Below, one piece after another: positions 8,659-16,727 of a DNA stretch of 64,000 nucleotides. This DNA comes from Prochlorococcus sp. AG-402-A04 (GTDB lineage Bacteria > Cyanobacteriota > Cyanobacteriia > PCC-6307 > Cyanobiaceae), in assembly GCA_003278045.1 (NCBI GenBank), contig QCHG01000006.1, positions 1-64,000 on the forward strand, read 5' to 3'. Made by a program: the position numbers and the translations under genes. The notes under the pieces were generated by a model. It did no database searches, was not told where the DNA came from, and saw only the letters and a list, made by a program, of their open reading frames with translations. Every line of letters begins with the position of its first letter. Position 1 is the first letter of the stretch.

Positions 8659-9822
8659 TTAATTTCCCTCTAGAAATTTTGATACCATAACCAACGCTTC
8701 ACCAGCTTGTTGGGCTGTAATTTTACCGAGGTTGAGAAGTGTATTACTTATAGCAGAAACCACCGTAATAATATCTCGATCATTTACATAACCCAAATGT
8801 CCTACTCTGAATATTTTCCCCTTCAGATGATCTTGACCACCTGCAAGTAGAATATCAAAATTATTTTTTATTGTTTTTCTAAATTCTTCAGCATCAATCC
8901 CTTCAGTTTTTATTGCAGTAATTGAAGGACTTAAATATTTTTCATCAGCAAATAATTTTAGATTTAAAGCCTTGACTGCATTGCTCATGGCTAATTTGTG
9001 TTTATTGTGTCTTAAGAAAATGTTATCTAAGCCTTCTTCTCTCATCATTTTTAAAGCTTCATCTAAAGCAAAAATTAAATTAACTGCTGGGGTGTATGGA
9101 TTACTATTTGTTAAAAGACTTTTTCTATAGGATTTTAAATTTAAATAAAATTTTGGTAAATTAGATTTTTCTGCAGCTTCCCATGCTTTTTGGCTTATTG
9201 CTATAAAGCTAAGGCCTGGAGGTATCATATATCCTTTTTGTGATCCTGAAGCAACGATATCTAATTTCCATTCATCCACTGGTACATTGCAAGCTCCAAG
9301 ACTTGTAACGCAGTCAATAATTGATAAAGCTGTGTTGTGTGCACGAATATATCGACTAATTGTTTCTAAATCATTAATTACACCTGTTGAAGTCTCCGAA
9401 TGTGTCAAAATAACTGCTTTTATTTCTTTTTGTTTATCTTCCTCTAATACCTTTTTGAATTCTTCTGGATCAAGTGGAGTACCCCATTCGGAATCAATTT
9501 TTATTACTTCCAGACCAAATTCTTTGGCAACTTTTACCCATCTTTCGCCAAATTTTCCATTTTCTCCACAAATTACTTTATCTCCTTTACTTAAGGTATT
9601 TATTATTCCAGCCTCCATTGCGGCAGTCCCACTACCAGTGATTGTAAGAACATCATTTTGAGTTTGATGAAGCCACTGTAAATTTTTAGTTGTACTCTCT
9701 ACGAGATCTTGAAATTCTTTACTGCGATGGCCTATTGGATGCTTACTTAATGCTTGTAAAACTTTTTCTGGAACTGGTGTGGGTCCAGGAATCATCAATG
9801 ATAATTTTTGTTGTATGGCCAC
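8659..9822 (-). CDS. Class V aminotransferase (alanine/serine--glyoxylate type; 'soluble hydrogenase small subunit' homologue)
   Basis: The 387-residue protein begins with the family N-terminus LSLMIPGPTPVPEKVLQAL and has the GHRSKEF motif. The PLP Schiff-base lysine is in VASGSQKGYMIPPGLSF. The FRVGHLGYVND segment is typical of serine/alanine-glyoxylate aminotransferases (AGXT/SPT family). In cyanobacteria this protein is often labelled as a small subunit of soluble hydrogenase, which is a historical misnomer; a photorespiratory or amino-acid transamination role is more likely. It is cytoplasmic. It is convergent with the 68-residue gene and divergent from cbiD, whose start is 60 bp away. 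Confidence 0.88.
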   Translation of the reverse strand: MAIQQKLSLMIPGPTPVPEKVLQALSKHPIGHRSKEFQDLVESTTKNLQWLHQTQNDVLTITGSGTAAMEAGIINTLSKGDKVICGENGKFGERWVKVAKEFGLEVIKIDSEWGTPLDPEEFKKVLEEDKQKEIKAVILTHSETSTGVINDLETISRYIRAHNTALSIIDCVTSLGACNVPVDEWKLDIVASGSQKGYMIPPGLSFIAISQKAWEAAEKSNLPKFYLNLKSYRKSLLTNSNPYTPAVNLIFALDEALKMMREEGLDNIFLRHNKHKLAMSNAVKALNLKLFADEKYLSPSITAIKTEGIDAEEFRKTIKNNFDILLAGGQDHLKGKIFRVGHLGYVNDRDIITVVSAISNTLLNLGKITAQQAGEALVMVSKFLEGN

Positions 9823-9882
9823 TTTTTATTAAATAGGTCATTCTTAGATTAGTTCTCATTATATATTTTTCAATTACTTGAT

Positions 9883-10995
9883 TTGAAAAAAGGATTTTCT
9901 TTACCTTTGTGGGTTGCTGGAGCTGCTAGGTCAGCATTAAACAAACTAGTAGGTTTACCATTTAAGAATTATGAACTTATTAAAATTCCTAATGAAAAAA
10001 AAGAAATAAAAATCGAGATTCATTCTGTTGGTTTACTTAAAGATGAGTCGCATGCATTAGGAATTACTTTTGCAAAGTCTGGCTTAGAACTTGACATTAC
10101 ACAAAACTTAGAGATATGGACAATAGCCTCTTTAGAAAAAATTTCTTTTAATAATCCTGTTCAAAAAATTCCAATAAATATTATTGCCGGATCTGGAGTT
10201 GGCATAAAAGAAGATACATCAGAGATATGTATTTCTAATTTTGCCAAAGAAGTTTTATATGAAAATTTATTAGATAGTATTCCTGCCGGTTTTAATTTGA
10301 AATTAGAAATTATTTTTCCAAATGGGGCTTTTTTAGCAGAAAGAACTAGTAATAAGTCATTTGGTATTGTTGATGGATTATCTATTATTGGTACTTCTGC
10401 TGAGACTTATTCGAGTGCTTCACCTGATCAATTAGAAGAGGCAAAAAATCATCTAGCAAAGTTAATTAAAAATGATTTTAAAGGGGAAGTTATATTTGTT
10501 ATTGGTGAAAATGGGTTAAGTTTGGCTAAAACTTATAATGTTAATTTGCCAATTATCAAAATTGGAAATTGGATAGGACCATTATTAGTTGATGCTGCAA
10601 TAAAAAAAGTTAAAACTGTAATTCTTTTTGGTTATCATGGGAAATTAATTAAATTAGCAGGTGGTATTTTTCATACACATAATCATTTGGCTGATGCAAG
10701 AATTGAGATTCTTGTTTATTTAGCCGTTCAAGAAAAGTTACCACCTGAAATAATAGTTGAATTATCTCATTTAGATAATCTTGAGAATGCATTACAACTT
10801 CTTGAAAGATTTAATAAATCTTTGGCTGATAAATTATTCAAGAATTTATCAAATACGATCGAAAAGCGTTCTATTACTTACGTAAATAGGTATGTAAAAA
10901 CCGATATGGAAATCGCATCAATCATTTTTGATAGAAAAAGGAAAATTAGGTGGGCTGGAATTAACGGCAACAATTATATTTCTTATTTTCAATGA
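9883..10995 (+). CDS. cbiD: Cobalt-precorrin-5B (C1)-methyltransferase CbiD
   Basis: The 370-residue protein begins at a TTG (9883), giving MKKGFSLPLWVAGAARSALN, the usual CbiD opening; no ATG exists upstream in frame. Further CbiD landmarks are the central glycine-rich NIIAGSGVGI, the FGIVDGLSIIGTSAE stretch and the LFGYHGKLIKLAGGIFHTHNHLADAR motif. CbiD methylates C1 of cobalt-precorrin-5B in the anaerobic (early cobalt insertion) cobalamin pathway. The enzyme belongs to a pathway retained by marine picocyanobacteria that make pseudocobalamin. No other cobalamin genes are adjacent; guaA follows after 54 bp on the same strand. Confidence 0.93.
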   Translation: MKKGFSLPLWVAGAARSALNKLVGLPFKNYELIKIPNEKKEIKIEIHSVGLLKDESHALGITFAKSGLELDITQNLEIWTIASLEKISFNNPVQKIPINIIAGSGVGIKEDTSEICISNFAKEVLYENLLDSIPAGFNLKLEIIFPNGAFLAERTSNKSFGIVDGLSIIGTSAETYSSASPDQLEEAKNHLAKLIKNDFKGEVIFVIGENGLSLAKTYNVNLPIIKIGNWIGPLLVDAAIKKVKTVILFGYHGKLIKLAGGIFHTHNHLADARIEILVYLAVQEKLPPEIIVELSHLDNLENALQLLERFNKSLADKLFKNLSNTIEKRSITYVNRYVKTDMEIASIIFDRKRKIRWAGINGNNYISYFQ

Positions 10996-11049
10996 GATTA
11001 ATTTGTGATTCATTATGCTTTTGCAAATAAATTGAGTTAACTTTTATAC

Positions 11050-12636
11050 ATGAGTCAAATAATTTTAAAAAAAGAACGAGATCCTTCAATATTAATTTTG
11101 GATTTCGGATCCCAATATTCTGAATTGATTGCAAGAAGAATTAGAGAAACTAATGTTTTCTCCCTTGTTGTAAGTAATTACATTTCAATTGAGGAAATTA
11201 AAAATATTAACCCTCAAGGGATTATTTTGAGTGGAGGCCCAAATTCTGTATATGAACAAAATGCGCCTAAGTGTGATAAAAAAATTTTTAATTTAGGAAT
11301 TCCTATTCTTGGCATATGCTATGGAATGCAATTAATGGTCAAAGAACTTGGAGGATCTGTTATTTCAGCAACCAAAAGAGCTGAATATGGTAGAGCACCA
11401 ATAAATATAGACCATGAATCTGACCTCCTTTCTGATGTAGAAGATAAATCTATTATGTGGATGAGTCATGGCGATTCTATTAATTGTTTGCCTGATGGAT
11501 TTAATAAAATTGCTTTTACTGAGAACACAATCCATGCAGCAATTTCAAATGATGTAAAGAAATTATTTGGCGTACAATTTCATCCTGAAGTTATTCATTC
11601 AGAGTTTGGGATGACGGTAATTAAAAATTTTGTTTATAAAATTTCTGGTTGTGCAGCTGATTGGACAACCGAAACCTACATAGAGGAAACTATTCCCAGG
11701 ATAAGAGAGCAAGTTGGTAATAAAAAAGTTTTGCTTGCCTTATCTGGAGGAGTTGATTCGTCTACTCTTGCTTTTCTTCTCAATAAAGCTATTGGAAATC
11801 AGCTTACATGCATGTTTATAGACCAAGGTTTCATGAGAAAAGGTGAACCAGAATTTTTAATGAATTTTTTTGATAAGAAATTTCACATAAAAGTTGAATA
11901 TATTAATGCAAGGGAAAGATTTATTGCCAAATTAAAAGGTATTACTGATCCAGAACAAAAAAGAAAAATTATAGGTGAAGAATTTATTAGAGTATTTGAG
12001 GAAGAAAGCAATAGATTGGGACCTTTTCAGTATTTAGCCCAAGGTACTCTTTATCCTGATGTTATTGAAAGTGCAGGAACTAATATTGATCCAAAAACAG
12101 GAGAAAGAATAGCTGTGAAAATAAAGAGTCATCATAATGTGGGTGGATTGCCAAAAGATTTACAATTTAAATTAGTTGAGCCATTAAGAAAACTTTTTAA
12201 GGATGAAGTCCGAAAAGTCGGCGCTGCTTTAGGTTTGCCGGATGAAATTATAAAAAGGCATCCATTTCCAGGACCAGGATTAGCTATAAGAATTTTGGGA
12301 GAGGTGAATAATGAAAAACTTGATTGTTTAAGAGATGCAGACTGGATAGTAAGAGATGAAATTAAAAAATCAGGTCTTTACAATGATATTTGGCAAGCTT
12401 TTGCAGTATTGCTACCTGTAAAAACAGTAGGAGTTATGGGTGATAAAAGGACTTATGCATGGCCAATAGTTTTACGTTGTGTATCTAGCGAAGATGGTAT
12501 GACAGCCGATTGGTCAAAAATTCCTTTTCAGATTTTGGAGAGGATTGCAAATAGAATCGTAAACGAAGTAAGTTCAGTTAATAGAGTTGTTTATGATATT
12601 ACAAGCAAACCTCCTGGAACTATTGAGTGGGAGTAA
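11050..12636 (+). CDS. guaA: GMP synthase (glutamine-hydrolysing)
   Basis: The 528-residue protein has full length. The N-terminal class I glutamine amidotransferase domain carries nucleophile C90 in [11 protein letters not shown] and the His/Glu pair in QFHPEVIHS. The ATP-pyrophosphatase domain has the PP-loop [11 protein letters not shown] (about 233). The C-terminal dimerisation domain ends in the conserved KPPGTIEWE. The enzyme aminates XMP to GMP in the cytoplasm. The start ATG at 11050 is preceded by an AT-rich spacer from cbiD. Downstream (12640-12670) is an A/T-only inverted repeat too weak to call a terminator. Confidence 0.98.
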   Translation: MSQIILKKERDPSILILDFGSQYSELIARRIRETNVFSLVVSNYISIEEIKNINPQGIILSGGPNSVYEQNAPKCDKKIFNLGIPILGICYGMQLMVKELGGSVISATKRAEYGRAPINIDHESDLLSDVEDKSIMWMSHGDSINCLPDGFNKIAFTENTIHAAISNDVKKLFGVQFHPEVIHSEFGMTVIKNFVYKISGCAADWTTETYIEETIPRIREQVGNKKVLLALSGGVDSSTLAFLLNKAIGNQLTCMFIDQGFMRKGEPEFLMNFFDKKFHIKVEYINARERFIAKLKGITDPEQKRKIIGEEFIRVFEEESNRLGPFQYLAQGTLYPDVIESAGTNIDPKTGERIAVKIKSHHNVGGLPKDLQFKLVEPLRKLFKDEVRKVGAALGLPDEIIKRHPFPGPGLAIRILGEVNNEKLDCLRDADWIVRDEIKKSGLYNDIWQAFAVLLPVKTVGVMGDKRTYAWPIVLRCVSSEDGMTADWSKIPFQILERIANRIVNEVSSVNRVVYDITSKPPGTIEWE

Positions 12637-12708
12637 GTCTTCAAAATTTTAAAAAAATTTAAAATTCTTTATTTAAGCAAGAAATCTTTAAATGAGATTT
12701 AAAACATA

Positions 12709-13422
12709 ATGCCCGATATTATTAAATTAAGTCGATCTACAGTTGAGAAATATCTTAGTTGTCCAAGATGTTGTGTACTGGACAAAAAATATCAAATTAA
12801 GCCGCCATCATTACCATTTACTTTAAATATAGCTGTAGATAATTTATGTAAAAATGAATTTGATTATTATAGAAAAATTCAGGAGCCCCACCCTTTATTT
12901 ATTGAACATGGAATTGATGCTGTACCTTTCAAACACAAAGATTTAGAACGTTGGAGAAGTAATTTTCAAGGGATAAGATATAAGTCAATTGAACACAACT
13001 ATGACTTTGGTGGAGCTGTAGATGATATTTGGCAGAAAAAAAATGGTCATCTTATTATCGTTGATGTAAAAGCAACATCTAGAAATAATTTTGATTGGTT
13101 TGAGACTTTTAATAAATACGAATATGCAAAAGCTTATAAAAGACAGTTAGAAATGTATCAGTGGTTGTTTAAAAAAAATGGTTTTCAAGTAGCTAAAGAA
13201 GCTTATCTTTTATATTTTAATGGAAAGAAAAATGAAGAGTTTTTTAATAACAAATTAAATTTTGACGTACATCTAATTAAATTAGATTGTTCTACTTCAT
13301 GGGTAGAAAATAAGATAATTGATACGGTCAATTTATTACGTTCGAATAATTTCCCCAAACCCTCCTTAAATTGTGAATATTGTAATTATTTAAAGAAACG
13401 TTGGCAGTTGTCTAAAACTTAA
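12709..13422 (+). CDS. PD-(D/E)XK nuclease superfamily protein, Cas4/RecB-like, with cysteine pairs
   Basis: The 237-residue protein has the layout of RecB-type nucleases. D105/D106 lies in FGGAVDDIW, the core acid-x-Lys is IVDVKATS (D119, K121), and the QxxxY helix is QLEMYQWLF (Q146, Y150). Cysteines at both ends (C18, C21, C22 near the N-terminus; C222 and C225 in CEYCNY) are arranged like the Fe-S cluster ligands of Cas4/AddB-type nucleases, although the spacing CEYC differs from the classic Cx2-5C set. DNA cleavage or repair is inferred; the partner is unknown. There is no CRISPR array or cas gene in the window, so a Cas4 adaptation role is not supported. It follows guaA by 72 bp. Confidence 0.7.
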   Translation: MPDIIKLSRSTVEKYLSCPRCCVLDKKYQIKPPSLPFTLNIAVDNLCKNEFDYYRKIQEPHPLFIEHGIDAVPFKHKDLERWRSNFQGIRYKSIEHNYDFGGAVDDIWQKKNGHLIIVDVKATSRNNFDWFETFNKYEYAKAYKRQLEMYQWLFKKNGFQVAKEAYLLYFNGKKNEEFFNNKLNFDVHLIKLDCSTSWVENKIIDTVNLLRSNNFPKPSLNCEYCNYLKKRWQLSKT

Positions 13423-13502
13423 TATGAATAGGATAATTTTTTATATTTCTGGAAAAATAGTGAATAAAAGATAATCTTTAATTAGATTATTAATTTAGGC
13501 TC

Positions 13503-14111
13503 TTGATAAAATCGAAAAATTCTGAAAGAAAGATAACTAATCATCTTCAACAAGATGTAGTGAAGTTATCTGGTAAAACAATTTTTATTAATCCTTTTTT
13601 ATATTGGCGGAGATTCGACGAAAACACTAATAGATGGCTTAGAGAACCTGGTCAAATGTCAGAGGATCAAATCTCACCAAATAGGAACCGTTTTTATCCA
13701 GAAATAGAGTGGGCTGATTTAAGTCATGAGCAAAAGCTTATAAAAGATGCAACTGTAGAGATGTTTTTAAAAACTCTTGAATTGATAAGTACATTTCATC
13801 CTTATCTTAGTTCCGGACAACTATTAGAAGTGGAGAGAAAAATGGCAATTATAAAAAAGATTCCATTTGAAAAGTGGGTGACAAAATCTTTTGCCAAAAA
13901 AGCAAGATTGCTAGAAAACGAAAAAAGAAAATTTGAAAGAGAAAGATTTTATAGTAGCTGGAAGGAATGGTTTAGTTTAGCAAATACTCAACAAGCCCTT
14001 TTGCCGTTAATAGTAACTATATTTGTTTCTGCATTTATTGGATGGTCTTTAGGGATATCAAAGAATAGTTGTAATCCTTATTTTGAACAAAATATAGAAC
14101 AATTAAAATAA
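13503..14111 (+). CDS. Hypothetical protein with C-terminal membrane anchor
   Basis: I do not recognise the family. The 202-residue product uses a TTG start at 13503 (MIKSKNSERK...); stops lie just upstream and the next ATG is deep in the protein. The N-terminal two thirds are soluble and basic, with FINPFLYWRRFDENTNRWLR as a distinctive aromatic patch. A charged helical region follows (about 115-155), then a single C-terminal membrane segment LLPLIVTIFVSAFIGWSLGI (about 172-191) and a short tail. This predicts a tail-anchored cytoplasmic-facing membrane protein. It may be co-transcribed with the following small ORF and the PBP2 gene. Confidence 0.6.
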   Translation: MIKSKNSERKITNHLQQDVVKLSGKTIFINPFLYWRRFDENTNRWLREPGQMSEDQISPNRNRFYPEIEWADLSHEQKLIKDATVEMFLKTLELISTFHPYLSSGQLLEVERKMAIIKKIPFEKWVTKSFAKKARLLENEKRKFERERFYSSWKEWFSLANTQQALLPLIVTIFVSAFIGWSLGISKNSCNPYFEQNIEQLK

Positions 14112-14217
14112 TTTCTTTTGATATTTTTAGTGTCTAAGCTAATAAAAATTTTGAAAAAATAAATTTATTATTTAGAATTCTATTAATAGAAATAATTTCC
14201 TAAAAAATATAAGTGTT

Positions 14218-14361
14218 ATGAGTGAAAATTCAAATTCAAATTATATTGAAAAAGATGAGTTTAATCTTAATAATGAGGACAGTGATTATAAAGATTTAAT
14301 CACTAGACTTAATGAGATAAAATCAACCATTTCTTTATTAGAAAAAACAATGTTTAAATAA
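14218..14361 (+). CDS. Small acidic ORF upstream of PBP2 (47 residues)
   Basis: An ATG at 14218 opens 47 codons: MSENSNSNYIEKDEFNLNNE, then a helical C-terminal part DLITRLNEIKSTISLLEKTM, ending with TAA at 14359-14361. The product is acidic, soluble and predicted to form a short amphipathic helix. The stop is 11 nt before the TTG start of the PBP2 gene, the spacing of an operon partner. I do not recognise it. Codon use is like its neighbours and there is no longer alternative ORF here; without a homologue search it stays tentative. Confidence 0.45.
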   Translation: MSENSNSNYIEKDEFNLNNEDSDYKDLITRLNEIKSTISLLEKTMFK

Positions 14362-14372
14362 ATTTTATATTT

Positions 14373-16163
14373 TTGATAAAAACAGGTCCTAATAAAAAAC
14401 TTATTTCATTAAAGAGACAACCTTTAGTCTTACTTATTTTTTCTTCCATATCATTTTTATTGATTCTATGTAGGTTAATTTTTTTACAACTTTTAAATTA
14501 TGAATCTTTTAAGAAGATGTCAGATGAGAATAGAATCAGACTGATTGCTGCACAGCCAATACGCGGAAGAATTCTAGATAAAAATGGTTATGTTTTAGCA
14601 GATAGTAGAGTGAAATATTCTTTAATAATAAAGCCTCAATCTGTTAATAAAAGCAATTGGGAAAACCATAAGTCAAATATTTCTAACGTTTTAAATATTG
14701 AAAGTAATGTAATTCAAAAAAAATACTCTGATGGTTTAAAAAATCAAAAACTTTCAGTAATTATCCTTGATGATTTAAATGTAGATCAATTAATAAAATT
14801 TAAGGAGAATGAAGGCAACTTAAATAGTTTTGAAGTAGCTACCAAATTAATTAGAAATTATCCTTATAGATCCCTTGCTGCTCATGTAATTGGTTATACT
14901 CAGCCAATTACTGAATTAGAATATAAATTCTTATCTAAGAATGGTTATAAATTAAATGACTTAATTGGTAGAACTGGAATTGAATATGTTTACGAAGATT
15001 ATATAAGAGGTGAATGGGGGGGGGAAATGGTTGAAGTAAATTCATTAGGAAAATTTCAAAGATCATTGGGTATAAGACCTCCAGTACGAGGTAATGATAT
15101 TGAACTAACAATCGACCTTAATCTGCAATTAGTTGCTGAGGAAGTTCTTAAAGATAAAAAAGCTGGAGCCATAATAGTAATGGATCCAAGAGATGGCGCC
15201 ATAAGAGCAATGGCAAGTAAGCCTACATTTGATTTAAATTTTTTCTCAAAGAATTTCAAACCTCAGAAAGAATATAATAAAATTTTTAATTCTCCTGAAA
15301 AACCTTTATTTAATAGAGCATTAAATGCTTACGATCCAGGAAGCGTTTGGAAAATTGTAACGGCTTTAGCTGGCTTGGAAAGTGGAAAATTCCCTAGAGA
15401 AACTATGTTAGATACGAAACCATGTATAACTTATGGGAGCCAATGTTTTAGAGAGCATAATGATTTAGGTTTTGGGGTAATAGGTTATGAAGATGCTTTA
15501 AGAGTTTCTAGTAATACATTTTTTTATCAAATAGGTTATGGAGTAGGAGTTGATGAAATTTATAAGGTCTCACGAAAGCTTGGCTTTAATTCTTTATCTG
15601 GAATTGAAATTTCTGAACAAGAAAATATAGGATTAGTAGCTAGTAGTCAATGGGCTAAAGAAGGCAGAGGATGGGGGCAACCAGGAAGAACCCCTTGGGT
15701 TCCAGAAGATATTGCGAGTATGTCTATTGGACAATTTGTTGTGCAAGTTACCCCTATTCAAATAGCTAGAGCATATGCAGCAATTGCAAATGGAGGTTAT
15801 CTAGTTAGTCCATATTTAGTTAAAAAAGATGAAGAAAATCTTACAGATAAAAAACTTACTAAAATTGATATTGATTCAAATAATATTCAATTGATAAAAA
15901 GTGGTCTCAGGAAAGTAGTAGAGTCTGGTACAGGAGTATCAATTAATTATGGAGTTTCAAATTTACCTCCAGTTTCAGGAAAAACTGGAACTGCGGAAGA
16001 TGGTGAAGGTGGATTAGATCACGCTTGGTTCGTTTGCTTTACTCCCTCTGAAAAAAGCGAATTACTTGTAGTTGCTTTTGCACAAAATACTCCTGGTGGG
16101 GGATCTGTTCATGCATTGCCTATGGCAAGAGAAATTTTGAAAGTTTGGAATAAAAAAGAATAA
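14373..16163 (+). CDS. mrdA: Penicillin-binding protein 2 (MrdA-type peptidoglycan transpeptidase)
   Basis: The 596-residue protein has an N-terminal membrane segment (about 16-37), a PBP dimer domain opening with the conserved ENRIRLIAAQPIRGRILDKNG, and a C-terminal transpeptidase domain. The catalytic serine is S324 in PGSVWK, the second motif is SSNTFFY, and the third is K537 in SGKTGTAEDGEG. The N-domain sequence RG.I.D.NG.VLA is typical of PBP2 rather than FtsI. It cross-links peptidoglycan in the periplasm during elongation with the Rod complex. Start is TTG at 14373, with no in-frame ATG nearby. A 47-codon ORF ends 11 nt upstream. Confidence 0.93.
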   Translation: MIKTGPNKKLISLKRQPLVLLIFSSISFLLILCRLIFLQLLNYESFKKMSDENRIRLIAAQPIRGRILDKNGYVLADSRVKYSLIIKPQSVNKSNWENHKSNISNVLNIESNVIQKKYSDGLKNQKLSVIILDDLNVDQLIKFKENEGNLNSFEVATKLIRNYPYRSLAAHVIGYTQPITELEYKFLSKNGYKLNDLIGRTGIEYVYEDYIRGEWGGEMVEVNSLGKFQRSLGIRPPVRGNDIELTIDLNLQLVAEEVLKDKKAGAIIVMDPRDGAIRAMASKPTFDLNFFSKNFKPQKEYNKIFNSPEKPLFNRALNAYDPGSVWKIVTALAGLESGKFPRETMLDTKPCITYGSQCFREHNDLGFGVIGYEDALRVSSNTFFYQIGYGVGVDEIYKVSRKLGFNSLSGIEISEQENIGLVASSQWAKEGRGWGQPGRTPWVPEDIASMSIGQFVVQVTPIQIARAYAAIANGGYLVSPYLVKKDEENLTDKKLTKIDIDSNNIQLIKSGLRKVVESGTGVSINYGVSNLPPVSGKTGTAEDGEGGLDHAWFVCFTPSEKSELLVVAFAQNTPGGGSVHALPMAREILKVWNKKE

Positions 16164-16185
16164 AATTTTATTAGGTTTTAAATGT

Positions 16186-16710
16186 TCATGTTTTTAATTT
16201 TTTCATTTGTAAAAGTCTTTGAATAATATCTTCAATAGTTTTTGTATCTATAGGTTTACTATATGAGGACAAAAGTTGTCTTCCTAATACTTGACTTCCT
16301 AAATGCACTAATTGAATGCGTAATGAGGTAAGCAGTTCTAAACCTATACCACCAGAAAATGTTGCAATTGCAATCGGTTGACCATTAAATAAATTCCTAA
16401 AGTCATCACCTGAAATAGAAAGCCATGCTATGAAGTTGGAGAGAATGGGAGGTATGGATCCATTATATTCAGGCGCACAAATCACCCATCTTTCAATCTT
16501 GAAAAGCTTTTTTTTTAATTCTTCTATTTCTTCTGGAATATTTTCTTTGCTGTGAATTCTTGGATTAAATAATGGAATATCAAGAGTGGTAAGATCTAAA
16601 ATTTCAGAACTTAATTTAAGTTCATTACTTTTTTCAAGAAATTTTTCAGAAAGTTCTAGGTTTTTACCACAACTAGCAGTAATTATTATTAGATCTTTTG
16701 TTTCAGTCAT
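16186..16710 (-). CDS. NADPH-dependent FMN reductase family flavoprotein
   Basis: The 174-residue protein is a flavodoxin-like fold protein of the NADPH-dependent FMN reductase family. It opens with LIIITASCGKNLELS (phosphate-binding loop). The diagnostic segment is WVICAPEYNGSIPPILSNFIAWLS, the PEYNGS motif of the family, and ATFSGGIGLELL follows. It probably reduces FMN or another small electron acceptor in the cytoplasm. It lies 17 bp downstream of flv1 on the same strand. That arrangement suggests one transcript with the flavodiiron genes, and possibly flavin or electron supply to them; this functional link is inferred. Confidence 0.88.
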   Translation of the reverse strand: MTETKDLIIITASCGKNLELSEKFLEKSNELKLSSEILDLTTLDIPLFNPRIHSKENIPEEIEELKKKLFKIERWVICAPEYNGSIPPILSNFIAWLSISGDDFRNLFNGQPIAIATFSGGIGLELLTSLRIQLVHLGSQVLGRQLLSSYSKPIDTKTIEDIIQRLLQMKKLKT

Positions 16711-16727
16711 GAATTAGATAAATAAAT

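Noticed and set aside
12640-12672. Inverted repeat of A/T after guaA as a terminator
   Set aside because: The stem has only A-T pairs and no clear T-run; too weak in this AT-rich genome.
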